A stretch of DNA of 41,223 bases from Cytophagia bacterium CHB2 (GTDB taxonomy: Bacteria > Zhuqueibacterota > Zhuqueibacteria > Zhuqueibacterales > Zhuqueibacteraceae): NCBI GenBank assembly GCA_030263535.1, contig SZPB01000010.1, forward strand, positions 1-41,223, given 5' to 3'. Shown here piece after piece: positions 1 to 9,044 of this stretch. The position numbers were made by a program, and so were the translations under genes. Every line of letters begins with the position of its first letter. Position 1 is the stretch's first letter. The notes under the pieces were generated by a model, which was not told where the DNA came from, searched no databases, and was given only the letters and a program-made list of their open reading frames with translations.

Positions 1-32
1 GTGGTTTCATAAAGAAAAAACGCCAAATGACC

Positions 33-148
33 ATAATCATGCCATCCCTTCGAGATTCTCGGTTCGGAAAATCCCGAAGGGATGAAATGGTTATAGAAAG
101 ATAGCCAAAAAGAACAGGGTAAAACCCTGAAGAGTGAAATATTTACCG
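33..148. repeat. Palindrome with a second related unit
   Basis: The arm at 33-52 (core CATCCCTTCG) is the near reverse complement of 75-94 (core CGAAGGGATG). A second, diverged copy of the right-hand unit follows at about 124-148. Both units share the pattern CCC-GAAG-(G/A)-(G/A)-TGAAAT followed by TTA. The layout is that of an interspersed palindromic (REP-like) repeat. Similar CCCTGAAGGG-TGAAAT strings are, from memory, common intergenic repeats in FCB-group genomes; this was not checked here. Confidence 0.5.
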
Positions 149-203
149 CACGAACTTTTGGCAATTGTACCCATCAGAGCTGAATAATTTTCCCATGTTT
201 CAA

Positions 204-260
204 ACCACGAATAAACGCGAATTTGAAAGATATTGGCGCGCATTCGCGTGAATTAGCGGT
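204..260. repeat. Imperfect inverted repeat
   Basis: The segment 204-222 (ACCACGAATAAACGCGAAT) is largely the reverse complement of 242-260 (ATTCGCGTGAATTAGCGGT), with about 19 bp between the arms. No coding potential. A related string (CCACGGAT-CGGCACGGATAA) follows at about 304-325, which suggests a dispersed repeat family rather than a regulatory site. Confidence 0.4.
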
Positions 261-572
261 GCAGGAAATGGGGCGGGAGAGTTTAATCACAAGTATTTTA
301 GTGGCCACGGATCGGCACGGATAAACTGAGATATGAATTATTCATAAAGCTGAATATTTTATTGTTCGTGCAAACGCCTTCCAGGAATTATGCAAAAAAG
401 CGCACGCTTTGCCGAAAAAAACGTGTGGATGGCAGAGATGAAAATGTTTATTTAAGTCTTTAATTTAATGAACTAATGCACGATAAGTCAGCCGTTATTT
501 TAGCGAAAATTTACAGTGGCATAATTTATGTTAAGTCAAAAGCACTTACCAGGAGAATAAATTTGCCGCCTT

Positions 573-612
573 CTCAGGCTGGCAATCGCGAAGGAAATTG
601 CTCAGCCCTGAG
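573..612. other. Hairpin in non-coding region
   Basis: The arms CTCAGGCTGGCAAT (573-586) and ATTGCTCAGCCCTGAG (597-612) are complementary apart from two single-base bulges, around a 10-base loop. There is no T-tract after it and no gene next to it, so its role is unknown; a structured RNA or another repeat remnant are both possible. Confidence 0.35.
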
Positions 613-806
613 CTCGCAGGATGTGACAGTTACTTGATCGTTAAGTACCTCAACTTCATTTTCAAAGTCAGGTAGTCAGCGGTTAGGACCATAACTCCCG
701 ACGGATCGCCAAAAATCAAGCGTCGGCTGTTGATGCGCCCAGTTCTGCGAAATGAGAAACGTATACTATCGTTCCGCCAATTTCAATTTTTGCATTCGGC
801 ATCCCG

Positions 807-855
807 TAGCCCTCGGCTAATGGCTTACGCTATTAGTTCGAGGGCTATTTTTTTT
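807..855 (+). terminator. Strong hairpin with T8 tract
   Basis: TAGCCCTCG (807-815) pairs with CGAGGGCTA (839-847). An inner CTAAT/ATTAG pair extends the stem, and eight T residues follow at 848-855. This is the textbook form of an intrinsic terminator on the + strand. No gene is visible just upstream, so it would end either a transcript entering from outside the window or an unrecognised small RNA. Confidence 0.55.
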
Positions 856-885
856 CTGGTCGCTCATCGCTTGTGGCTTAGAACC

Positions 886-1010
886 AATACCGTTCACTTG
901 GCATTTCTTTCGTAGTTCCGGCCCCTTGCGGGCCGATGCTAATGCAAATAATTTCAATCTTTCTACAGTGCCCCACAAGCGGGCAGGACTACTAACTAAG
1001 TGAACGGATT
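886..1010. repeat. MITE-like palindromic element, copy 1
   Basis: About 125 bp bounded by inverted ends AATACCGTTCACTT and AAGTGAACGGATT. Inside, the left arm GTAGTTCCGGCCCCTTG is nearly complementary to the right-arm segment around 970-992, so the element can fold into one long hairpin. A second copy with the same organisation lies at 8841-8961. No open reading frame is contained. No clear target-site duplication is visible. Confidence 0.7.
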
Positions 1011-1031
1011 GGGCGCAAGACTGAAACGAGC

Positions 1032-1052
1032 AACCAGAAACCAGAAACCAGA
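1032..1052. repeat. 7-bp tandem repeat (AACCAGA)x3
   Basis: Three perfect head-to-tail copies of AACCAGA lie about 40 bp upstream of the ribosome binding site of the TonB receptor gene. Such a tract could be prone to slippage. It lies outside the coding sequence, so any effect would be on promoter or leader length. Confidence 0.6.
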
Positions 1053-1104
1053 AAACAAGCAATCATATCCCATCTACTAACCATCATTTTGGAGGAGGTA
1101 GAGT

Positions 1105-4100
1105 ATGCATCGTAGGTTAATGTTTGTTCTCGCCTCGCTGCTCCTGCTGCCGTGCTTCCTGTTCGCGCAAGACGGTAAAGTGCGTGGCCGGGTAACGGCG
1201 AAGGAATCAGGAGAGGCCTTGATCGGCGCAAACGTCGTGCTCGACGGAACGACGCTGGGCGCCGCGGCGGACATCAACGGTGACTTCGTCATCCTGAGCG
1301 TGCCGCCAGGCGTGTACACCGTGCGGGCAACCTATATTGGTTACCAGACGGTCGGTATCGCCAATGTGCGTGTCAGCGCCAATCTGACTACCACGCAAGA
1401 TTTCCAATTGCCCAGCTCGGCCATCGCCGTGGAAGCAATGGAGATCATCGCGGAACGGCCGTTGATTCAGCGCAACACCACCAACACGGTGCGCCTGACC
1501 ACCGCGGAAGATATTGAAAATCTGCCGGTTCGCGGTGTGCAGAACATTTTGGCATTGAATGCCGGTACCGTGCTCCAAGATGGCGAGTTGCACGTGCGCG
1601 GCAGCCGCGCCAACGAAGTGGCCTACTACGTTGACGGCGCCACCGCCACCAACCCCTATTCCAACGAAGAAAACATCACCGTTATCGACGAGGCCATTGA
1701 AGAGCTGCAATTGCAGTCCGGCGGCTTCACGGCTGAGTTGGGCGGCGCCAATTCCGCGGTCGTGCGCACCACGGTGAAAACCGGCGGCTCGAGCTTCAAA
1801 GCCACGGTCAACTACCTCACCGATGATTTCGCCAAAGCCGGCGAAGAGTTTTTGGGCACCACCTCCCGCGGTTTCCGCAATGCCGCGGTGACCTTGAGCG
1901 GCCCGCTGCTCGGCTCCAAAACCCGCTTCTTCCTGGCCGGCCAGCATAACTACTTCCGCAATCGTACTCCCATCTTCATCGAACCCTTCAACACAAATAA
2001 CTTTGTTGATCCTGCAACCGGCCAAACGCTGGCAGAGTTGGGTGGTTTGACGGATGATGGTCTTGAAGGTCGAGTAGCCGGCTCCCCGCTGCCTGCCCCG
2101 ATTGCCTTCAAGAAGAACTTCCTGCCGAACAATCAGTTGCGTGACAACTCGCTCAACGGCACGTTGGTTTACGATATGTCCAGCGCATTAAAGTTCCGTT
2201 TAACTGGAACTTACGGCTATAATCGCCGGCCGCTGGGTTACAATACCTTCAACAATGCGCTGAACAATATTTTCTGGCAGCGTGAACAGCGCCGTGAAAT
2301 CAAGACCGGCATGGTGGCGTTGAAGGGCACGCATGTGCTGAACCCCAAAACCTTCTATGAAGTCAACGTCAGCTATTCCGCCCGCAACAGTCGCGACTTT
2401 GATCCGGATTTCGGCGATGAGTGGACGAAATATGGTGACGTGAGAGAATGGGCTGCCGCCGGCCTGGACACCTCGAACTGGGGTCGCAACAACACGACCC
2501 GGCAACTCAATGTGTTTCAAGGTCCCTATCTGCACAGCACAATCTTGAATTTCGAAGTGAGAGCGGCTAATGGCACGGTTAACACCTATGCCAAAGATGA
2601 ACAACAGAGCCTGGGCGCTGCTTTGGATTTTACCAGCCAGGTCACCAAGAATTTTGAATTGAAGTTTGGTGGACGCGCTGATCGTTGGACCATGCGCGCC
2701 TATTCGGTTAATGATATTCGCGGTTACATGGACTTTTTGTACGGCATCGATGGCACCACCAATCGTTCGTTTACGGATGACTACGTCCGGCGCGTCGAGC
2801 TTTCCAAGGCCGGCAATATCCAAACCTATGGTTTTGATATCGATGGCGTGAATAAATCGGACAGCGGTATCAATGGCCCGCGCAATCCGCTTTTCGCCTC
2901 GGCTTATGTCCAATCGAAACTCGAATATCGCGATCTTATCATCAACTTGGGCGTGCGTTACGAGCGCCTGGATGCCAAGGTTTTGCAGCCGGATAATGTC
3001 TCCAATCCGACCTACGACAAAACGAATCTCTGGATTGACGAAAATTCGGTGATTGAAACCGAGGCTAACGACTATCTGTTGCCGCGCATCAACTTTGCTT
3101 TCCCGGTAACTGATCGCACCGTGTTCTACGCGCAATACGGCAAGTATGTGCAAATGCCGAACTTGAACGATCTGTATCGTGGCGGCATCAGAACCTTGAG
3201 CCGCGACGTCATCCCGGAAACGCGCTCTTTGTACGGCTTCTTCGGCCAATATGTCGGTTTCACCGCCCAGCCCGAGCGCACCGAGCAGTATGAGTTGGGC
3301 ATTCGCCAATCGTTGACCGACAACTTTGCGTTGACGATCACGACTTTCTACAAAGACATGCAAGACCTGCTCCGCTTGGACCGCGTGGTGGCTGACGGCA
3401 CCGGCGCACAAGCGGCCGGCACCCCGATTATCGCTGGCTGGATCAACAACGACTTCGCCACCTCCAAAGGTCTGGAGTTGACGTTGGAATTGCGCCGCAC
3501 CAAGCGTTTGGCGGCGAAGGTCAGCCATACCATTTCCGACACGCGCGGCACCGGCTCGGATTCGCGTTCGACCCGCGTTTCGGTGAGCGACGCCACCCTG
3601 GCGACGTATCCCACGTTGATCTACCGCTTGAACTACAATCAAACCCATCGCGGCACGATGTCGATCGACTATCGTTTTGCGCAAAATGATGGCGGCCCGA
3701 TTCTCCAGGGCGTTGGCATCAGCGCATTGGTCAACTATAACAGCGGCCATAACTACACCAAGATCCTCGAACCCCAGGTTCTGGGCCAGGCCAATCCCTG
3801 GAACGTTGGTGTGCGCGCCACGATCGATCCCCGCACGCGTAATCCGGTTGAACCGGTCAACAGCTCCAGCACGCCGTGGAACGCCAATGTTGACTTGACG
3901 CTTGACAAAGTCGTTGGTCTCGGCAAAGTCAATGCGCGTTTCTACGCCAACATCCTCAACCTGTTCAACACCAAGAGCATCATCAACGTGTATGAAACCA
4001 CCGGCACCTCCAACGATGACGGTTGGTTGAAGAGCGCGTTGGCCGGCCAGTATGTGGCGACGCCCTATTACAGCGATTTCTACAAAGCCATCAACCTCGA

Positions 4101-4191
4101 CAACCGTTGGGGTTACTTCCTGGCTACCGGCGACGATATTTTCGGCTCGCCGCGCGAGTTTCGCCTGGGCTTGATGTTGGAGTTCTTCTAA
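1105..4191 (+). CDS. TonB-dependent outer-membrane receptor with carboxypeptidase-regulatory N-domain
   Basis: The 1028-residue product should be an outer-membrane beta-barrel that imports, or is energised by, a TonB-coupled ligand. Residues 1-22 form a signal peptide ending in FAQ. Residues ~25-110 are a CarboxypepD_reg-like beta-sandwich (GKVRGRVTAKESGEALIGA, then NGDF and PGVYTVR). Residues ~115-230 look like the plug domain (NLPVRGVQNIL, VRGSRANEVAYYVDG), and the rest is barrel ending in a terminal Phe (LMLEFF). A GGAGGAGG Shine-Dalgarno at 1091-1098 supports the ATG. It is the first gene of an operon with a T9SS-type cargo protein and a PorV-like protein. SusC-like architecture is clear, but the ligand cannot be told and no SusD is adjacent. 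Confidence 0.9.
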   Translation: MHRRLMFVLASLLLLPCFLFAQDGKVRGRVTAKESGEALIGANVVLDGTTLGAAADINGDFVILSVPPGVYTVRATYIGYQTVGIANVRVSANLTTTQDFQLPSSAIAVEAMEIIAERPLIQRNTTNTVRLTTAEDIENLPVRGVQNILALNAGTVLQDGELHVRGSRANEVAYYVDGATATNPYSNEENITVIDEAIEELQLQSGGFTAELGGANSAVVRTTVKTGGSSFKATVNYLTDDFAKAGEEFLGTTSRGFRNAAVTLSGPLLGSKTRFFLAGQHNYFRNRTPIFIEPFNTNNFVDPATGQTLAELGGLTDDGLEGRVAGSPLPAPIAFKKNFLPNNQLRDNSLNGTLVYDMSSALKFRLTGTYGYNRRPLGYNTFNNALNNIFWQREQRREIKTGMVALKGTHVLNPKTFYEVNVSYSARNSRDFDPDFGDEWTKYGDVREWAAAGLDTSNWGRNNTTRQLNVFQGPYLHSTILNFEVRAANGTVNTYAKDEQQSLGAALDFTSQVTKNFELKFGGRADRWTMRAYSVNDIRGYMDFLYGIDGTTNRSFTDDYVRRVELSKAGNIQTYGFDIDGVNKSDSGINGPRNPLFASAYVQSKLEYRDLIINLGVRYERLDAKVLQPDNVSNPTYDKTNLWIDENSVIETEANDYLLPRINFAFPVTDRTVFYAQYGKYVQMPNLNDLYRGGIRTLSRDVIPETRSLYGFFGQYVGFTAQPERTEQYELGIRQSLTDNFALTITTFYKDMQDLLRLDRVVADGTGAQAAGTPIIAGWINNDFATSKGLELTLELRRTKRLAAKVSHTISDTRGTGSDSRSTRVSVSDATLATYPTLIYRLNYNQTHRGTMSIDYRFAQNDGGPILQGVGISALVNYNSGHNYTKILEPQVLGQANPWNVGVRATIDPRTRNPVEPVNSSSTPWNANVDLTLDKVVGLGKVNARFYANILNLFNTKSIINVYETTGTSNDDGWLKSALAGQYVATPYYSDFYKAINLDNRWGYFLATGDDIFGSPREFRLGLMLEFF

Positions 4192-4263
4192 AATTTCCGA
4201 ACGGCCGGTCGCGCATGCGGCCGGCCGGTAAAGAATTTGAACCAAATCTCGGAGCTATATACG

Positions 4264-7200
4264 ATGAAGAAATTTTCCCTTACCTTGTGGACGTTTCTCG
4301 CCCTGGTGCTGGTTGGGACACTGGCCCTGGCCGAGCGCCCGGCGCATGAGAAAGGCAAGGGCGAGCGCTCGTTGGCAAAAACTGCCTATGAGCCGGATCG
4401 CTATCAAATCTTGAATATCAATAACTTGTGGTCATGGCACCGCCGTGACGGCCAAGCCAACCACTCCCCCCTCGGTGATAATGGTACCTTCTTTCCGCGC
4501 GGCACGGCTTGGTCGATTTACCAAGACGGTATGGTGTTCGGCTCGCGCGCATATGTCGATGCAGCCAAAACTGTTTCCGCACCGTTCTCCCAGAACATTC
4601 GCGTCGGCGGCACAACTTACGCCACCGGGCAGCGTGAAGGCTGGGTGATTGGCCAGGGCGCAACCGCAGTTCCGGTTGACCCGGCTGACCCGCGCGCGCG
4701 CATCTATCGTATTCGCCGCGACTGGACCACAGCGTTCTACAATGCCAACGGCAGTTTCTCCGATGAAGCCAGGCGCGACGCGGCAGAATCCAATGAAATC
4801 GGCGTCTCCTCTGTGACCAATGCTCAGGTGCAAGCCATCGTCGATCGCTATTTGAAGGATTGGAACGAATGGCCGGTGGATTTGGGCGCGCCCTACGTCG
4901 AAAGAAACGGCCAGCCCGGCTATCAAGCTCCGCCGCCGTTCAGCGCAACTTTCACCTCGGCAGAATTGATCTCCGGCAATTATGACGAGCCTGGCGTTGC
5001 CGGCTCTGACCCCAATTCGCCGGCAGACCAAGTGTTGTGGTGCGTGTTCAATGATCTGAACAAATCCACCTCCGTTGGCCGTTTCGGTTCTGAGCCTACC
5101 GGTTTGGAAATCCAAATGACGATGTGGGGCTACAAACGTTCAGACGCGCTCGGCAATATCTTCTTCCGTAAATGGCGTTTCATCAACAAAGGCGGTGTTG
5201 AGATTGATGCCGCCGGCAGCAAAGGCGCTTTTTATCTCGACAGTATGTACGTTTGCCAATGGTCCGATCCGGACTTGGGCAACGCCGGCGACGATTTGCT
5301 CGGCTGCGATACCACGCTCAGCATGGGCTTTGTCTACAACGCCAATGCGCTTGACTCTGAGTATCGTCGCTTCAACCTGGCCCCGCCTGCAGCCGGTTAT
5401 GACTTCTTGCAGGGCCCGATCGTCGAATCCCCCGGCGACCGCGCGGTTTTTGATTTGAAGTACAAAGACGGCTACAGAAATCTGGGTATGTCGGGTTTTT
5501 CGTATTTCTCTGCTGGCAGCCCCTATACCGATCCAGGTGGAGGTTACGGCACAAACACCATTCGCTGGTACAAGATGTTGCGCGGCTATGCTCCGCTGGA
5601 TGGCCCGGATGTACGTTATGCCCATCCTCCGGGCGTCGAGGCCGGACCATTCCCGCTGGCGGGCAACCCGGTAACGGGTAACGGCCATGTTGATGGTCAA
5701 GGCTTCAACTACTCCTTTGTTTCCGGCGACCGCCGCTTGCTGGTCATCACCGGTCCGTTCAGCATGGCCCCGGGCGACACGCAGGAAGTTGTGGTGGCGC
5801 ATGTTGCCGGTTTGGGTTCTGACCGTCTCTCCAGCGTTTCGGTTATGAAGTTTAATGACCGCTTCGCGCAAAATACCTATGATGCCTTGTTCCAAGTGCC
5901 GAGGTCACCGGCGCCGCCGGATGTGCAGGTCACGGAACTCAACGGCGAAATCATCCTGGAATGGGGCAGCAACCTCAACCGGGTGAACAGCACCGAAAAC
6001 ACCGTCAACGAGCCGGGTAACTTCAAATTTGAAGGCTACAACATTTATCAGTTGCCCAGCCCGACTTCTCGTTTGTCTGAAGGTGTTCGTATTGCCACCT
6101 TCGATTTGCCCTCGGATCCCGCCGTTGTCTTGGGTGAAGATTTCGATGCGCGCTCCGGGCAGATTCTCGAGCAAGCGCTGCAATTCGGTTCGAACAGCGG
6201 CATCCGCCGTTATTTCCGCCTCTCCCGCGATTATGTCAAGGATGTTGACAAGCTGAATAACGGTGAAGAGTATTATTTTGCGGTTACCTCCTACAGCGTT
6301 TCCACGATTCCGGGCTATCTGCCGGCGGCATTGGAATCGGATGTCCAGGTTCGTATTGCCCGGCCGAAAGTACCTTTTGGAACGAAGTATAAAACCTCGT
6401 TTGGCGACACGTTGCAAGTTGCCCACACCAGCACCGGCAGCTCGATCAGTGATGGTCGCGTCTACCCAATTGTGATTGATCCTCGCGTCAGCAACGGCAA
6501 AACCTATGAAGTCAGATTCGCAACGGATGCGCAAGGCGCGACGGTGTGGAGTCTGCAAGAAAAGGGTGGCGCCGTGGTCATGGGCAATCAGAGCAACCAA
6601 AGCGGAGACACGAACTACAATATCGTCAACGGTCTCTTCTTGGTGGTTTCTGGTCCGCCTCCGGGCTTGAAAGAGTGGAGTTGGACGCCGGCCGCGTCTC
6701 GCTTCTTGACCTGGGTCGGTGGTGAGTTTGGGTTTGAAGGCTTCAACGGCACGATCGGCTATGCTTCGCCGCGTTCGGTTTTTGGCGACGGTACCCTGTT
6801 TGTCTCTGCCGATCAAACCAAAAACATCGAAATCCGCTTTGCCAACGTGAATGCGGCAGACGCCAGCTTTGATCCCAATCATCCCAATGTTTCGTATGCG
6901 TATCGCCATGGCCGCGGCTTTGGCTCCGCACCAGCGAGACCGGAGTTCGCGCCATTCATCATCAATACTGGCGGCAGCTATTCGTATCAAGATTTTACCA
7001 AGAGCGTGCCGCTGGCGGTTTATGATATTGAAAACCCGGCTGCGCCGCGACGTTTGGCGGTTGCTTTCCTGGAAAACAACGCCGCTAACGGCTCTGTCGA
7101 CGGCAAATACTGGCCGCCGTTGATCAATACGGTCAGCAATACCGCTGCAGACGGCCCGCGTGAATGGCTGTGGATCATGGATGCAGATTATAGCGAAACA

Positions 7201-7725
7201 CCGAATCCGGCGTATCAAGCTGAGATTATTGGCGGACCCCAGCCGGTGATGTACTATGCTACCTGGGTACGCCGCAGCACGGCGAACTGGACGGACACCA
7301 ATGTGTTCACGCACATCTCCAACAAGCCCAACACTCCGGCTGACGTGTTCACGTTCACTTTGCCGGCGCCGGATGCTTCTCAAGATCTTGCGTTAGCGAG
7401 TGCGAAGACCATCGGCGTTTTCCCGAATCCGTATTATGCCTTCAACCCGCAGGAAACCAGCCGGTTGTCGCGTTTCGTCACGTTCAACAACTTGCCGCCG
7501 AATTCGCCGGTAACGATCCGGATTTTCAACCTGGCCGGCCAGTTGGTGAACCGCATCGAGAAAAACGACGCCAGCCAGTTTGCCCGCTGGAATCTGTTGA
7601 ACTTTAGCAATCTCCCGGTTGCCAGCGGTATGTACATCGCGCATATCGAAATACCGGAACTCGGCCACGCGCAAGTGCTCAAATTGGCGGTTATCCAAGA
7701 AGCCGAAGTCTTGGAAAACTTCTAA
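4264..7725 (+). CDS. Large secreted protein with C-terminal T9SS-type sorting domain
   Basis: A 1153-residue exported protein. I start it at the ATG at 4264, which gives the signal peptide MKKFSLTLWTFLALVLVGTL with cleavage near ALA and has a GGAG motif 9 bp upstream; a TTG nine codons earlier lacks these. The body has no catalytic motif I recognise. It carries fibronectin-like stretches (residues ~545-690: PPDVQVTELNGEIILEW, GYNIYQLP, YYFAVTSYS). The last ~85 residues (VFPNPYYAFNP, VTIRIFNLAGQLVNRIE, SGMYIAHIE) match the FlgD/Por-secretion-tail fold that directs T9SS cargo. Its position between a TonB receptor and a PorV-like protein suggests a surface or secreted partner of that receptor. 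Homologues are usually annotated hypothetical. Confidence 0.75.
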   Translation: MKKFSLTLWTFLALVLVGTLALAERPAHEKGKGERSLAKTAYEPDRYQILNINNLWSWHRRDGQANHSPLGDNGTFFPRGTAWSIYQDGMVFGSRAYVDAAKTVSAPFSQNIRVGGTTYATGQREGWVIGQGATAVPVDPADPRARIYRIRRDWTTAFYNANGSFSDEARRDAAESNEIGVSSVTNAQVQAIVDRYLKDWNEWPVDLGAPYVERNGQPGYQAPPPFSATFTSAELISGNYDEPGVAGSDPNSPADQVLWCVFNDLNKSTSVGRFGSEPTGLEIQMTMWGYKRSDALGNIFFRKWRFINKGGVEIDAAGSKGAFYLDSMYVCQWSDPDLGNAGDDLLGCDTTLSMGFVYNANALDSEYRRFNLAPPAAGYDFLQGPIVESPGDRAVFDLKYKDGYRNLGMSGFSYFSAGSPYTDPGGGYGTNTIRWYKMLRGYAPLDGPDVRYAHPPGVEAGPFPLAGNPVTGNGHVDGQGFNYSFVSGDRRLLVITGPFSMAPGDTQEVVVAHVAGLGSDRLSSVSVMKFNDRFAQNTYDALFQVPRSPAPPDVQVTELNGEIILEWGSNLNRVNSTENTVNEPGNFKFEGYNIYQLPSPTSRLSEGVRIATFDLPSDPAVVLGEDFDARSGQILEQALQFGSNSGIRRYFRLSRDYVKDVDKLNNGEEYYFAVTSYSVSTIPGYLPAALESDVQVRIARPKVPFGTKYKTSFGDTLQVAHTSTGSSISDGRVYPIVIDPRVSNGKTYEVRFATDAQGATVWSLQEKGGAVVMGNQSNQSGDTNYNIVNGLFLVVSGPPPGLKEWSWTPAASRFLTWVGGEFGFEGFNGTIGYASPRSVFGDGTLFVSADQTKNIEIRFANVNAADASFDPNHPNVSYAYRHGRGFGSAPARPEFAPFIINTGGSYSYQDFTKSVPLAVYDIENPAAPRRLAVAFLENNAANGSVDGKYWPPLINTVSNTAADGPREWLWIMDADYSETPNPAYQAEIIGGPQPVMYYATWVRRSTANWTDTNVFTHISNKPNTPADVFTFTLPAPDASQDLALASAKTIGVFPNPYYAFNPQETSRLSRFVTFNNLPPNSPVTIRIFNLAGQLVNRIEKNDASQFARWNLLNFSNLPVASGMYIAHIEIPELGHAQVLKLAVIQEAEVLENF

Positions 7726-7774
7726 GCTAACTTGATCATTTGACCACGGTAACCCTGAACAAGGAGAAAAAGTC

Positions 7775-8836
7775 ATGACGAATAAACGTCTGCTTTCATT
7801 TTTAACGGTTTGTTTGGCGCTGGCTGCCCTCGCCGGCAGCTTGCTCGCCCAAACGCCGGATGTCCAGAACAAGCGCATTGGCACCGCGGCGGCCCCCGAG
7901 TTATTGATTCCGGTCGGCGCGCGTGACTTGGCTATGGGCGGTTCCAGCATCGGAACCACCTCCGGCATCGATGCATTGCATTACAATCCGGCCGGCCTTG
8001 GCCGCCTCACCGGCGCTGCTGAAGGCACGGTCAGCCACATGTCGTATATCGCTGATATCAATGTCAATTACGGCGCTGTCGGTATCAATTTCGGCGGTTT
8101 TGGCACCGTCGGTCTCAGCATCAAAGCGCTGGATTTCGGCGAGATTCCGATGACCACCACCGACGACCCGGAAGGCGTTGCGGGCAGAACTTTCAATCCC
8201 TCTTTTGTCACGTTGGGATTCAGCTATGCACGCGCGTTCACCGATGCCATCACTGCTGGTGGTACGGTAAAGTTGATCTCCGAAAACTTGCATCGCGTCT
8301 CGGGTAAAGGCATTGCCATGGATTTTGGCGTGCAATACCGCGGCGTGGCCGGCTTCAACGGCGTGAACCTCGGCGTCGCGTTGAAGAACGTCGGTCCGCA
8401 AGTCAGTTTTGACGGCCCGGGCTTGCTCCGCCTCGCGGATGTCGCTGACGGCCTGCGCCCCACCCAGTATTACAGCTCGGAAGCGGCGAGTTGGGAATTG
8501 CCCACCTCCGTCGAAATCGGCTTTGCCTATGAAAACAAGTTCGCGGAAAATGTCTCCTACTCCCTGAACACCACGTATGCTAACAACAACTTGGCGCTTG
8601 ACGGCTATCGTTTTGGCGGCGAGTTGGGCTATTCGATGGAAAACCTGAAGTTGGCGGGCCGCGCCGGCTACGAGCTTTCCGACAAGGGCCCGACGGATGA
8701 ACAAATCTTTGGACCGACGTTGGGTTTTGGTTTGACCTACATCACCGAAGGCTTGGACATCACTGTCGATTATGCTTATCGCTCGGTCGATCTCTTCAAC
8801 AGCAACAACGTGTTCTCGTTGAAGCTCGGCTTCTAA
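7775..8836 (+). CDS. PorV/PorQ-family outer-membrane protein
   Basis: A 353-residue protein with a signal peptide (residues 1-25, ending LLAQ) and an AAGGAG motif at 7761-7766, 8 bp before the ATG. The N-terminal pattern PVGARDLAMGGSSIG followed by ALHYNPAGLG is the hallmark of the PorV/PorQ (UPF0164-like) barrel family. The remainder alternates short Gly/aromatic beta-strands and ends with FSLKLGF. In Bacteroidota, PorV is the outer-membrane shuttle that brings T9SS cargo to the attachment complex. Here it directly follows a cargo-like gene, which suggests a dedicated export partner, but true PorV cannot be told from the paralogues by reading alone. Confidence 0.8.
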   Translation: MTNKRLLSFLTVCLALAALAGSLLAQTPDVQNKRIGTAAAPELLIPVGARDLAMGGSSIGTTSGIDALHYNPAGLGRLTGAAEGTVSHMSYIADINVNYGAVGINFGGFGTVGLSIKALDFGEIPMTTTDDPEGVAGRTFNPSFVTLGFSYARAFTDAITAGGTVKLISENLHRVSGKGIAMDFGVQYRGVAGFNGVNLGVALKNVGPQVSFDGPGLLRLADVADGLRPTQYYSSEAASWELPTSVEIGFAYENKFAENVSYSLNTTYANNNLALDGYRFGGELGYSMENLKLAGRAGYELSDKGPTDEQIFGPTLGFGLTYITEGLDITVDYAYRSVDLFNSNNVFSLKLGF

Positions 8837-8840
8837 GCTT

Positions 8841-8961
8841 AATACCGTTCACTTAGCATTTTGTTCGTAGTCCCGGCCCCTTGTGGGCCGATGCCAAAGC
8901 AAAAAATTTCAATCTTCCAACAGTGCCCCACAAGGGGCAGGACTACTAAGTGAACGGTATT
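8841..8961. repeat. MITE-like palindromic element, copy 2
   Basis: About 121 bp, with perfect inverted ends AATACCGTTCACTTAG and CTAAGTGAACGGTATT. Next to them GTAGTCC pairs with GGACTAC, then CCCCTTGTGGG pairs with CCCCACAAGGGG. The left arm carries an extra ~10 bases (CATTTTGTTC) that would bulge out. It matches copy 1 (886-1010) over nearly its full length and starts only 4 bp after the stop codon of the PorV-like gene, so it may also act as that operon's 3' hairpin. Confidence 0.75.
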
Positions 8962-9011
8962 TGTATTGTTTCTATGCCGGCATTCGACTGACATTGGTTA
9001 TCCTGTTTTCA

Positions 9012-9044
9012 GAAAGGCTGCTCGCTCGCGGGCAGCCTTTCGTT
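9012..9044 (+). terminator. Intrinsic terminator after the PorV operon
   Basis: GAAAGGCTGC (9012-9021) and GCAGCCTTTC (9032-9041) form a perfect 10-bp stem with a 10-base loop, followed by GTTTGT. This is a probable rho-independent terminator for the three-gene outer-membrane operon. Confidence 0.65.

Larger units (their letters stand above)
1..1104. other. Repeat-rich non-coding region
   Basis: No convincing gene lies in these 1.1 kb; the short open frames have no ribosome binding site, no family resemblance and run across repeats. From left to right it holds a palindrome plus a related unit (33-148), an imperfect inverted repeat (204-260), an AT-rich stretch of roughly 300-560, a hairpin (573-612), a hairpin with a T-tract (807-855), a MITE-like palindrome (886-1010) and a short 7-bp tandem repeat (1032-1052). 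The promoter of the TonB receptor operon should lie here, but I could not assign a convincing -35/-10 pair. Confidence 0.6.

Noticed and set aside
2200-4245. 681-codon open frame on the minus strand inside the TonB receptor
   Set aside because: It is antisense to a clear receptor gene, has no ribosome binding site or family motif, and its composition mirrors the sense codon bias.
5905-7383. 492-codon minus-strand open frame inside the sorting-tail protein gene
   Set aside because: Shadow of the sense gene; Arg/Ile-rich low-complexity product with no recognisable domain.
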